From: Candidatus Cibiobacter qucibialis
GTDB taxonomy: Bacteria; Bacillota; Clostridia; Oscillospirales; Ruminococcaceae
NCBI GenBank assembly: GCA_004000625.1
Contig: SAUS01000103.1
Coordinates: forward strand, 1 to 6,713
Length of the DNA: 6,713 bases
Reading direction: 5' to 3'
In this document: positions 1 to 5,922 of the stretch, piece by piece
How positions within the stretch are numbered: the stretch's first letter is position 1
Layout of the letters: every line of letters begins with the position of its first letter
Notes under the pieces: generated by a model
The model's input: the letters and a program-made list of their open reading frames with translations, nothing else
Told to the model about the DNA's origin: nothing
Database searches by the model: none
Position numbers and translations under genes: made by a program

Positions 1-3
1 CTA

Positions 4-58
4 GCAGCTGCCGCACCTCGCTCGCCGTATCGGCACTTAGAATTATGCGGTATTGCCT
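4..58 (-). repeat. Left copy of a dispersed intergenic repeat, running off the left edge
   Basis: On the minus strand the core AGGCAATACCGCATAATTC (plus positions 40..58) is identical over 19 bases to the copy at 1088..1106 and matches the right-end copy at 6651..6668 with two transitions. Further out, GGCAGCTGC (minus strand, 4..12) begins 45 bases after the start of GGCAAT; the right-end copy has the same 9-mer after 44 bases. This makes it likely that both window ends hold the same longer element. The repeat begins 34 bases after the ABC gene stop. No reading frame is supported in it, and the element class (MITE, REP-like, IS end) cannot be decided because it is cut by the window edge. Confidence 0.7.
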
Positions 59-92
59 ATGGCTTTGATATTCCTGAATGAGTGGGCAAAAT

Positions 93-950
93 TTACGGTT
101 TGGGTTGTTCGGGCTGCTGGGCTGCGGCAGCAGGGGCTGCGTAAGAGGCAAGCTCGGCTGCGGTTTTCTGGTGAACTTCGCCGCTGGCAGAGTCGCCGCC
201 GATCCGCATGTTGCCCTCCAGGCTGGCGAACAGGGCTTCGCGGTTGCGCTCCCTTGTGGCGGGATCCTGCACCACATCGGACTGCACCTTGCCGTCCAGA
301 ATGGTAATAATACGGTCTGCACAGGAGGCCAGCTCCGGTTCATGGGTGACCATGACAAAGGTGGTGCCCATCTGCTTGGATATTTGCAGCATGCGGTAGA
401 GCACCTGTTTGGATGTGATAGAGTCCAGGTTGCCGGTGGGTTCGTCCGCAAAGATCACGCGCGGCTTGCTGACAAAGGCGCGGGCGATGCCCACGCGCTG
501 CTGCTGGCCGCCGCTCATCTCGGTGGGCATGTGTTCGGCACGGCCGCCAAGGCCCATGTTTTTTAACTCTTTGCGGGCCATGGCAAGGCGCCGGGAGCGG
601 GAAATGCCCTTGAACATCAGCGGCAGAGCAACGTTTTCGGCCGCCGTCATGGTGGGCAGCAGGTTGTAGCTCTGAAAAATAAAGCCCAGGTGTGCCTGGC
701 GGAACTTGGCCAGCTCATCTTCGGTCATAGCGCTGATCTCGTGCGAACCGATGAATACCTTGCCGCGGGTCGGTTTTTCCAGCCCGGCCAGCTGATTCAG
801 CAGGGTGCTTTTGCCACTGCCGGACTGGCCCACGATGCAGCAGAATTCCCCTTTTTCAATGGAGATAGAAACATCGTTCAGGGCAACAACCCGTTCTTTG
901 CCCACGGCATACACCTTGCACAGGTTGACGGTATGGATAATGGGTGCCAT
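93..950 (-). CDS. ABC transporter ATP-binding protein, MacB/LolD type, with long C-terminal tail
   Basis: This 285-residue cytoplasmic ATPase would power an ABC transporter or a MacB/LolD/FtsE-like membrane complex by ATP hydrolysis. All nucleotide-binding motifs are intact: aromatic A-loop Tyr14, Walker A GQSGSGKST (41-49), Q-loop Gln93, signature MSGGQQQR (145-152), Walker B VIFADEP (165-171), D-loop GNLD (173-176) and H-loop His203. The start ATG (948..950) has a GGGAGGG ribosome binding site five bases upstream (956..962). The core ends near residue 225, the usual size for the family. About 60 more residues follow, with a charged stretch and an Ala/Gln/Pro-rich end, which is unusual. No permease gene is next to it: the stop is followed by a dispersed repeat and the window edge. 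It has its own promoter and is separated from the hydrolase by a terminator. The substrate cannot be told from sequence. The ATPase assignment is firm, the subfamily likely. Confidence 0.95.
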   Translation of the reverse strand: MAPIIHTVNLCKVYAVGKERVVALNDVSISIEKGEFCCIVGQSGSGKSTLLNQLAGLEKPTRGKVFIGSHEISAMTEDELAKFRQAHLGFIFQSYNLLPTMTAAENVALPLMFKGISRSRRLAMARKELKNMGLGGRAEHMPTEMSGGQQQRVGIARAFVSKPRVIFADEPTGNLDSITSKQVLYRMLQISKQMGTTFVMVTHEPELASCADRIITILDGKVQSDVVQDPATRERNREALFASLEGNMRIGGDSASGEVHQKTAAELASYAAPAAAAQQPEQPKP

Positions 951-988
951 TTCAGCCCTCCCTTTTTGACAAAATCCTATACCTCTAT

Positions 989-1017
989 ACTATATCACAT
1001 TTTACCCCCGGCGGAAA
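989..1017 (-). promoter_or_regulatory. Promoter of the ABC ATPase gene, extended -10
   Basis: On the minus strand, TGATATAGT forms an extended -10 (hexamer 989..994, TG at 996..997). Seventeen bases upstream is a poor -35, TTTCCG (1012..1017), so the extended -10 would carry most of the recognition. Predicted transcription start is near 982, about 32 bases before the ATG. It lies in the only AT-rich part of the 212-base gap. A single AGTTGT (plus, 1026..1031) lies upstream but is not repeated. Confidence 0.6.
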
Positions 1018-1047
1018 GGGGGCGGAGTTGTAAAATTGCGGTGGGGC

Positions 1048-1106
1048 GAAGGAAGTAGTTAGGAGGGAGGAGCTAGGAGTTAATTAGGAATTATGCGGTA
1101 TTGCCT
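1048..1106 (-). repeat. Internal copy of the dispersed repeat with a degenerate CTAACTCC-type tail
   Basis: The core at 1088..1106 is identical over 19 bases to the left-end copy (40..58) and has the same orientation. On the minus strand it is followed, not by the GGCAGCTGC arm of the end copies, but by a pyrimidine-rich run with several TCCTAA/CTCCTA units (plus-strand TTAGGAG, CTAGGAG, TTAGGAA) to about 1048. The 11-mer AATTAGGAATT at 1082..1092 occurs again in the spacer between the regulator and kinase genes (5886..5896). It sits just beyond the hydrolase terminator. No coding function is seen. Confidence 0.65.
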
Positions 1107-1118
1107 TAAAATTATCAT

Positions 1119-1150
1119 AAAAAATGCCGCGGCCCGGTGGGGCGGCGGCA
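1119..1150 (-). terminator. Rho-independent terminator of the hydrolase gene
   Basis: Read on the minus strand, TGCCGC pairs with GCGGCA, one C/C mismatch follows, then GCCC pairs with GGGC around a four-base CACC... loop (hairpin 1125..1150). Six T residues follow directly (1119..1124). The hairpin starts 12 bases after the hydrolase stop codon. The GC-rich stem plus U tract is a textbook intrinsic terminator, and it isolates the hydrolase transcript from the downstream ABC gene. Confidence 0.88.
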
Positions 1151-1162
1151 AATAGGGATGGG

Positions 1163-2071
1163 TTATAGATATTCTTCAAAAAATTCTGCGGTGGCGGATT
1201 CGATGCGGCGGCGGACGGAGAAATCGTCGATTTTTTTGCCGGATGCGGCGGTGAAATTGTGAGTGGCGTCCTCATACTGGCCGGTCAAGTCCACCAGAGG
1301 GCCGCTGTGTTCGGCGGCAGCCTGGCGGGTCAGGTCAATGGTGGTCTGGCTCAGCAATTCGGCATCCCCGGCGGTATAAGCCAGCAGCAGAGGGCCGTTG
1401 TAGGTGCGCAGGCTGGCGGTGGGGTCCTGGTCGGCAACCTGCTGCACAAAATCGGCGCTGATCGTTACGCCCCACTTGGGCAGGTCCAGTACGCCGTTCT
1501 GTATGGCACCGTCATAAATAGCCTGGCGGCCCTCGGCGCTGTGGTCCAGAAATTCCAGCCCGTCCAGCCCTGTGTTATCCGCCGGTGCCCACAGGGCGGC
1601 GGCTTTGATGGAATCTTTCAGGTAGACGCTGACGGCGCGGCCGCCCATGCTGTGGCCCAGCAGGCCGATGCGCTCCGGGTCGGCACCCACAGTGTCGGTC
1701 AGGTAGGTGATGGCAGAAGTGATATCATCCCGCATGCTGGCGGGGGTGTAAGCGGTGAACGGCTCCTCGCTTTCGCCGCTGCCCGCAAAGTCAATGGCGA
1801 TGCTGGTAATGCCGTGCTGGGCCAGCGTTTTGGCCAGCGGCTTGGCGTGGCCGTCTAGCTGGCGGTTGCCGGTAAAGCCGTGGCAGATCACCACGGCAGG
1901 CATGTTTTCGGCATTGGCAGGGGTGGTCAGCGTGGCATGGATGCTGCCGCGCTCGCCGGGGATGGTAAGCTGCTGCACCTGAACGGATGCCCCACAGCCG
2001 GAAAACAGCACCACCGCCGCGCAGACGGCTGCGGCCAGCAGCACCGCAAAAAAGGAACGCAGATGTTTCAT
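1163..2071 (-). CDS. Lipobox alpha/beta hydrolase, cinnamoyl/feruloyl esterase-like
   Basis: A 302-residue serine hydrolase, probably anchored outside the cell membrane. The N-terminus has a basic start, a hydrophobic run (about 7-24) and a lipobox-like FSGC with Cys26 as the possible lipidated residue; Phe at -3 is not ideal. Then comes one alpha/beta-hydrolase domain: oxyanion-hole motif HGFTG (64-68), nucleophile elbow GHSMGG with Ser141, probable acid Asp236 in AGDAELL, and probable base His271 in DATHNF. The HGFTG...GHSxGG...THNF pattern is that of intracellular and gut cinnamoyl/feruloyl esterases and S33-type hydrolases, so an ester (possibly acylated plant or bile-type conjugates) is a reasonable but unproved substrate. 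I chose the ATG at 2069..2071 because it has a GGGGGAA ribosome binding site (2077..2083) and begins the signal peptide. It is a single-gene unit: own promoter upstream, terminator 12 bases after the stop. Confidence 0.92.
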   Translation of the reverse strand: MKHLRSFFAVLLAAAVCAAVVLFSGCGASVQVQQLTIPGERGSIHATLTTPANAENMPAVVICHGFTGNRQLDGHAKPLAKTLAQHGITSIAIDFAGSGESEEPFTAYTPASMRDDITSAITYLTDTVGADPERIGLLGHSMGGRAVSVYLKDSIKAAALWAPADNTGLDGLEFLDHSAEGRQAIYDGAIQNGVLDLPKWGVTISADFVQQVADQDPTASLRTYNGPLLLAYTAGDAELLSQTTIDLTRQAAAEHSGPLVDLTGQYEDATHNFTAASGKKIDDFSVRRRIESATAEFFEEYL

Positions 2072-2098
2072 GCAGATTCCCCCTTTCTTAGGGTGTAG

Positions 2099-2137
2099 CT
2101 GAAAAGGCGAAAAATTCGTCGGTTTCTTTGCTTTCAG
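2099..2137 (-). other. Possible stem-loop in the hydrolase 5' leader
   Basis: In the predicted leader of about 75 bases, minus-strand CTGAAAG (2131..2137) can pair with TTTTCAG (2099..2105), with one G-T wobble. Inside it CGAA/TTCG forms a small hairpin around three T residues (2108..2118). It lies between the promoter and the ribosome binding site. The stems are short and AT-rich and could be chance. Confidence 0.22.
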
Positions 2138-2153
2138 ATACATCTTGGGGGTG

Positions 2154-2182
2154 AGTATACCACACTGCCCCGGCAATAACAA
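2154..2182 (-). promoter_or_regulatory. Strong sigma-A promoter of the hydrolase gene
   Basis: On the minus strand, -35 TTGTTA (2177..2182), a 17-base spacer and -10 TATACT (2154..2159), with TG one base upstream giving an extended -10 (TGGTATACT). Predicted start of transcription is near 2147, leaving a leader of about 75 bases. This is the best-matching promoter in the window. Confidence 0.78.
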
Positions 2183-2192
2183 CCACCGCGAC

Positions 2193-2214
2193 GTAAACAA
2201 ACCGTGAACAAACC
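2193..2214 (-). promoter_or_regulatory. Tandem 11-bp direct repeat upstream of the hydrolase -35; candidate regulator site
   Basis: Two abutting 11-mers on the minus strand, GGTTTGTTCAC (2204..2214) and GGTTTGTTTAC (2193..2203), differ at one base. They end ten bases upstream of the -35 hexamer. Tandem 11-bp repeats are the known architecture of PhoB/OmpR-type binding sites, and an OmpR-family regulator is encoded at 5923..6582. Which protein binds here is inference. Confidence 0.5.
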
Positions 2215-2265
2215 ATCAATTTACACTGGTAAAAAATTGGTTACGATCGTCTACGGGGCGGAGGT

Positions 2266-4461
2266 TTACTGCCCCGGTTCCCACATGGCAACGGGGGTCA
2301 TGATGGTGGGATCACTGGCGGGGGCAAGGTACTGCTGGTAGGTCTGGAACCAGTTGTCCGAAAGATCATTATACACCCAGGAAAGCAGCAACAACTGGCC
2401 CACAGGGGATTCGGCGGCAATATAGGTGCTTTCACCTGCCTGCCAGCTGGTGTGGAACACGCTGCCGGCGGCAAAGTTCAGCAACAGGCTTTCGCCGCCC
2501 TGACCGCTGTTGGAATGAAACAGCTTCATGGTGCCCCATTTTTGGGAGTAGAGGTTGGCAACCGTGGAAGAATCCAACAGATAACTGTAAGGATAATCGG
2601 AACGGTCGATCCCCAAAAGGGATTCCAGCGCGGTCTGCTCCCCGTTGCGCAGGTTGAGCCGGATGGCGTTGAACTGGGTCTCATCCGGATTCTCCCAAAG
2701 GATGGTATCCAGATAGAGAGAATCCCCATACAGCGCGGCATGGATGAAAGAACCGGAATTTTCGTTCAGGCTGTATAACCGCCGGCTTTGGGCGGTGACG
2801 GGGTCGTACAGCACAACGTCATAACTGGTGTTCTGGAACCGGGAAGAATAACTGCCGGCCAGGCTGTAATCGGACATTTTATCGGAAGTGAACGGTTCGG
2901 CGCAGCGCTCCCGGAACAGCACAAGCTGGTTGTTCCAGACACCGCAGAGGTGGTCGGTATCCGGGATGGGCATGGTTTCGTACTGGCCGGTGGTGCGCTC
3001 CATGCGGAACCAGCGGGTGGGCTCTTCGCCCTGCTGGCTCCGCATGATGCCGTATAAATAGGTGGAATCGCAGCCGCCGATATACACGGCATCATGATCC
3101 AGCCGGACAAGCTCGGTGCGGGTGGTGCCGTCCAGCATTTCAATGCGGCCCTGGCCAAAGGCGTTCTGCATCCGGCGGCGGGCGGAGGTAACATCCTCCT
3201 GGGTGTAAGGCTCCAGCTCCTGGGTATAAAGGGCCAGCGGAACCCCGGCATCTGCCGCGCGCGCCCAGCGCATGATCTCATCGTCCGACATGGCGTTGAT
3301 ATCCGCGCCGGAAGCGCCCTTTGCCGTTGTGGGCGAATAGGTGCCGTAAACAAGGTAAACGCAATCCCCGGCGGGAACCAGAGAATACATCTGGTCCGTG
3401 ATGCGGGCAGGGCAGCTGCTGGTGGTATGGGTGCAGCCGGGCACATCACAGAACACGGTCTGCACGCCGGTGCTCAGGTTAGTGCGAAGGATCAGGTTGG
3501 CATCATAATCAAACACAGCGGCAGCGCGGTCATCGTCCCACTGGTAAGCGATGACGTCAGTGTAATAATAATCGCTGGTTTCTGGCAGCGGCTCGGCGGG
3601 CAGCAGATCGGTGCTGCCCGGCTGCGGGGTGGGGGCATAGGGCTGCCAGGTCAGCTGCATGCTGTAATAGGCGCGGGGAACATCGTCAAGGGTAAAGGAG
3701 CCGTACACACAGGTCAGCAGGGCGTTGCCTCTGGCGCTGTACAGGCCGGTTTCGGCGTAATCGCTGCCGTAAGGCACGGTCCAGTCGCCCAGGTCGGTAA
3801 GGCCTTCCCACTGCACCCAGGCGTTCAGCAGGTCGGAGATATTCAGCGATACCGGGCTGCCGTTCAGCAGGGTGGGATCGTCCAGCGGGGCCTGAACCCA
3901 CAGGTTCAGCAGGCGGCCGGTTTTATTATCATAATCCAGGGCGAATGTGGGGGATTCGTTGTATTCGGGGTCGCTTTCATCATAGGCGGCATGGGGGTAG
4001 CGCAGCAGCCGCGTAATGCCAAGAGAATCACTGGAAGTATACAGCTCACCGCTGCTGTAGCTGCTCAGGTTATCGGCTGCCACATGGTACCAGGTGTCCG
4101 GCAATACCTCGGCATCATGGAGCTGGGTCAGCAGGCTGGCGGCAAAATCAGCGGCGGTATCGCTGGAGGTCATGTTGTAGCGGCTGTTCCCGGCGGGGGT
4201 ATACAGGGCTGCTGTGCCGTCCAGCCCGGCGGAAACCATCCAGTCCGTGCGGTTCATCTGGGTGCGGTTTTTGACCTGCTGTAATAGATAAAAATCATCC
4301 CCGCTGACCTCGCGGGATTCATACAGGCCAGAGCTTTGATTGACGGTGCCGAACATACGGGCATCCTGTGCGCGGAACCAGAGAAGCGGCAGGCAGGCCA
4401 GCACAGCCACCAGGGCGGCGCAGGCCAGCATCAGCAGCTTGCCGCGTTTTGTGGTTTTCAT
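2266..4461 (-). CDS. Membrane-anchored extracytoplasmic protein with beta-propeller-like repeats, unknown function
   Basis: I do not recognise a named family for this 731-residue protein. It has a basic N-terminus (MKTTKRGK) and one hydrophobic segment (about 9-29) ending without a lipobox, so it is probably a single-pass protein with the bulk outside. Residues 30-310 form an acidic, Tyr/Ser-rich region of unknown fold. From about 300 to 700 there are recurring propeller-style units: hydrophobic strand, x-L-x-T/N-G or D-P-V-T turn, strand (for example around 324-336, 484-498, 549-563, 598-611). A Cys/His cluster, Cys338, Cys343, His345 and Cys350 in a CxxxxCxHxxxxC pattern, sits in the first unit; similar clusters occur in secreted clostridial hypotheticals. 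The ATG overlaps the kinase stop as ATGA and uses AGGAGG seven bases upstream, inside the kinase gene, so the two are translationally coupled. A role as an accessory or ligand-binding partner of the kinase is inference from position. No convincing terminator follows. Confidence 0.88.
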   Translation of the reverse strand: MKTTKRGKLLMLACAALVAVLACLPLLWFRAQDARMFGTVNQSSGLYESREVSGDDFYLLQQVKNRTQMNRTDWMVSAGLDGTAALYTPAGNSRYNMTSSDTAADFAASLLTQLHDAEVLPDTWYHVAADNLSSYSSGELYTSSDSLGITRLLRYPHAAYDESDPEYNESPTFALDYDNKTGRLLNLWVQAPLDDPTLLNGSPVSLNISDLLNAWVQWEGLTDLGDWTVPYGSDYAETGLYSARGNALLTCVYGSFTLDDVPRAYYSMQLTWQPYAPTPQPGSTDLLPAEPLPETSDYYYTDVIAYQWDDDRAAAVFDYDANLILRTNLSTGVQTVFCDVPGCTHTTSSCPARITDQMYSLVPAGDCVYLVYGTYSPTTAKGASGADINAMSDDEIMRWARAADAGVPLALYTQELEPYTQEDVTSARRRMQNAFGQGRIEMLDGTTRTELVRLDHDAVYIGGCDSTYLYGIMRSQQGEEPTRWFRMERTTGQYETMPIPDTDHLCGVWNNQLVLFRERCAEPFTSDKMSDYSLAGSYSSRFQNTSYDVVLYDPVTAQSRRLYSLNENSGSFIHAALYGDSLYLDTILWENPDETQFNAIRLNLRNGEQTALESLLGIDRSDYPYSYLLDSSTVANLYSQKWGTMKLFHSNSGQGGESLLLNFAAGSVFHTSWQAGESTYIAAESPVGQLLLLSWVYNDLSDNWFQTYQQYLAPASDPTIMTPVAMWEPGQ

Positions 4462-5861
4462 ACGGGTTCCTCCTGTGCGAGTTCGGCGGCGGTTTGGCTT
4501 GGTGCGGGCAGGGTGACGGTTACGGTGGTGCCTTTGCCAAGCTCGCTTTCCATGACAAGCGTTCCGCCGTGGGCCTGGGCAATGCGGCTGCACAGGGCCA
4601 GGCCCAGGCCGCTGCCGCCCTGGCGGCGGGAACGGGATTTATCCACCATATAAAACGGCTCCACCACGCGGGCCAGCTTGTCCGCCGGGATGCCCTGGCC
4701 GTGGTCCTGAACCGCCAGCCGGATGGAACCATCTGCCTGTTCGGCGCAGACCGCAATGGCGCTGCCGGGGGTGCTGGCCTTGGCGGCGTTGGTGACAAGG
4801 TTGATGACGAGATCACACAGCAGGTCGGCATCTCCCTGCACGGTCAGGCCGTTAGACTGCATGGTCAGAATGCAGCCGTTCAGAGCGGGGGCAACGGCGC
4901 GGCGCGCTTCGGCAAAAACAGAATCCAGCTGCACGGGTACCAGTTGGGGGGCGTGCTCACCCAGGCCCATCAACTGCAGCAGCTTTCCGCTTAAGGCTTC
5001 CAGCCGCTGGGCTTCATGGAAGATGGCCCCGGCGGCTTCACGCTGTTCTTCGGGGTCTGGCTGCATGCTGCGCAAAAGGTCGGCATAGCCGATGATGCCG
5101 GTCATGGGGGTTTTGAGCTCATGGGTAAACGCACCCACAAAATCATCCCGCTGCTGGACCGAAAGCTCCAGAGCTTCCACTTTGTCCTGCACGGCACCGG
5201 CCATCTGGTCAAAGCCCTGGCTCAGGATTTCAAGCTCATCCCCGGTGTGCATCCTGGTGCGCAAGGCATAATCACCCGCGGCAATGCGGGCGCTGGCGGC
5301 GGTCAGCACGGTCAGTGGGTGGGTCAGGCGGCGGCTGACAAGCCAGACCACCACGGCAGCCCCGGCTACCACGGCAGCTTCCAGCAGGAAAAAGCGCTGC
5401 AGGCTGCGGTTGCGCGCGGCAAAAATCTCCGTTACATCAAAGGTGGTTACCATCACAAGGCCGCCCAGCAGATCGCTGCGGTAGGTGCGGGTCACATTGG
5501 GGCCGTACTGCAAAATGCTTTGGCCGTCCTGCAGGCCGTATATGGCATAGGCTTCGTCCTGGGCGGGGTCAGCGGATGCGCGGAACAGCCCCTGGGAATA
5601 AACCCCACGAGCCAGATCCCCTGCGCGCCAGGTGGCGGCGGTGATAAAATCATCCCCGCAGGTATCTTCGCCGCGGCCGGTCTGGTCCAGGTAGTAATCC
5701 TCCACCACGCCGCACAGCATGGCGTGCATGCTTTGTTCCTGCTCGGCGGCTGCGCTCAGGCGGTCCATAAAGCTGCCGTTGACCAGCACCGCACCGCCCA
5801 CGGCAAAAAACGCGGCGATGACCAGCAGCATGATGCAGACAAGTTTTTGAGAAAATTTCAT
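4458..5861 (-). CDS. HAMP-domain sensor histidine kinase
   Basis: A 467-residue inner-membrane kinase that would sense an extracytoplasmic signal and phosphorylate the regulator encoded just upstream. Order: TM1 (about 7-28), extracytoplasmic sensor region (29-155) with Cys50 and Cys68, TM2 (about 157-176), HAMP linker (about 177-229), HisKA with FTHELKTP and phospho-acceptor His247, then HATPase_c with N-box NLVTNAAKA (Asn354/Asn358), G1 DHGQGIP (386-392), F-box EPFYMVDKS (401-409) and G2 GGSGLGLAL (415-423). All motifs are intact and length is normal for the family. The start at 5859..5861 (MKFSQKLV) is chosen because it begins TM1 directly; the ribosome binding site is weak (ACGGG, about ten bases upstream), while upstream in-frame codons are only translated repeat-like spacer. 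It starts 61 bases after the regulator stop and overlaps the next gene by four bases. The sensed signal is unknown. Confidence 0.96.
   Translation of the reverse strand: MKFSQKLVCIMLLVIAAFFAVGGAVLVNGSFMDRLSAAAEQEQSMHAMLCGVVEDYYLDQTGRGEDTCGDDFITAATWRAGDLARGVYSQGLFRASADPAQDEAYAIYGLQDGQSILQYGPNVTRTYRSDLLGGLVMVTTFDVTEIFAARNRSLQRFFLLEAAVVAGAAVVVWLVSRRLTHPLTVLTAASARIAAGDYALRTRMHTGDELEILSQGFDQMAGAVQDKVEALELSVQQRDDFVGAFTHELKTPMTGIIGYADLLRSMQPDPEEQREAAGAIFHEAQRLEALSGKLLQLMGLGEHAPQLVPVQLDSVFAEARRAVAPALNGCILTMQSNGLTVQGDADLLCDLVINLVTNAAKASTPGSAIAVCAEQADGSIRLAVQDHGQGIPADKLARVVEPFYMVDKSRSRRQGGSGLGLALCSRIAQAHGGTLVMESELGKGTTVTVTLPAPSQTAAELAQEEPV
4469..4474 (-). promoter_or_regulatory. AGGAGG ribosome binding site of the propeller-like gene, inside the kinase gene
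   Basis: AGGAGG on the minus strand, seven bases before the ATG at 4459..4461, encodes part of the kinase C-terminus (QEEPV). It fixes the start of the 731-residue protein and supports coupled translation through the ATGA overlap. Confidence 0.85.
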
Positions 5862-5922
5862 AGAAAAACCCGTAAGTAAGTTTGAAATTAGGAATTGGAA
5901 ATGAGAAATCAGCAATTTGAGG
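5862..5922 (-). other. AT-rich spacer between regulator and kinase genes, repeat remnant
   Basis: This 61-base gap is markedly AT-rich compared with the flanking genes. On the minus strand it holds successive ATTTCTCATTTCC, AATTCCTAATTTC-like units, and its AATTAGGAATT (plus, 5886..5896) is identical to 1082..1092 in the internal dispersed repeat. I see no terminator and no good promoter, so the operon probably reads through. It leaves the kinase with a weak ribosome binding site. Confidence 0.5.

Noticed and set aside
78..566. Open frame of 162 codons on the plus strand
   Set aside because: It is opposite the ABC ATPase with intact nucleotide-binding motifs.
1026..1031. AGTTGT upstream of the ABC promoter as a regulator site
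   Set aside because: It is a single hexamer with no partner 11 bases away on either side, so chance is sufficient explanation.
1259..1858. Open frame of 199 codons on the plus strand
   Set aside because: It is opposite the hydrolase catalytic domain, which has a complete triad, signal sequence, promoter and terminator on the other strand.
2072..2200. 43-codon N-terminal extension of the hydrolase
   Set aside because: It would translate the promoter and leader; the ATG at 2069..2071 has a ribosome binding site and begins a signal peptide.
2211..2242. Possible terminator after the propeller-like gene
   Set aside because: AACCAATTT and AAATTGATGGTT can pair only with a three-base bulge, the stem is AT-rich, and there is no following T run.
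3094..4284. Open frame of 396 codons on the plus strand
   Set aside because: It lies wholly opposite the 731-residue gene, has Gly/Ala/Val/His-rich composition typical of antisense frames in GC-rich DNA, and shows no recognisable domain or good ribosome binding site.
4462..4593. 44-codon extension of the propeller-like protein into the kinase gene
   Set aside because: It has no signal or ribosome binding site, whereas the inner ATG follows AGGAGG and begins a membrane-anchor sequence.
5016..5879. Open frame of 287 codons on the plus strand
   Set aside because: It is antisense to the histidine kinase, whose motifs are all intact; composition is antisense-like.
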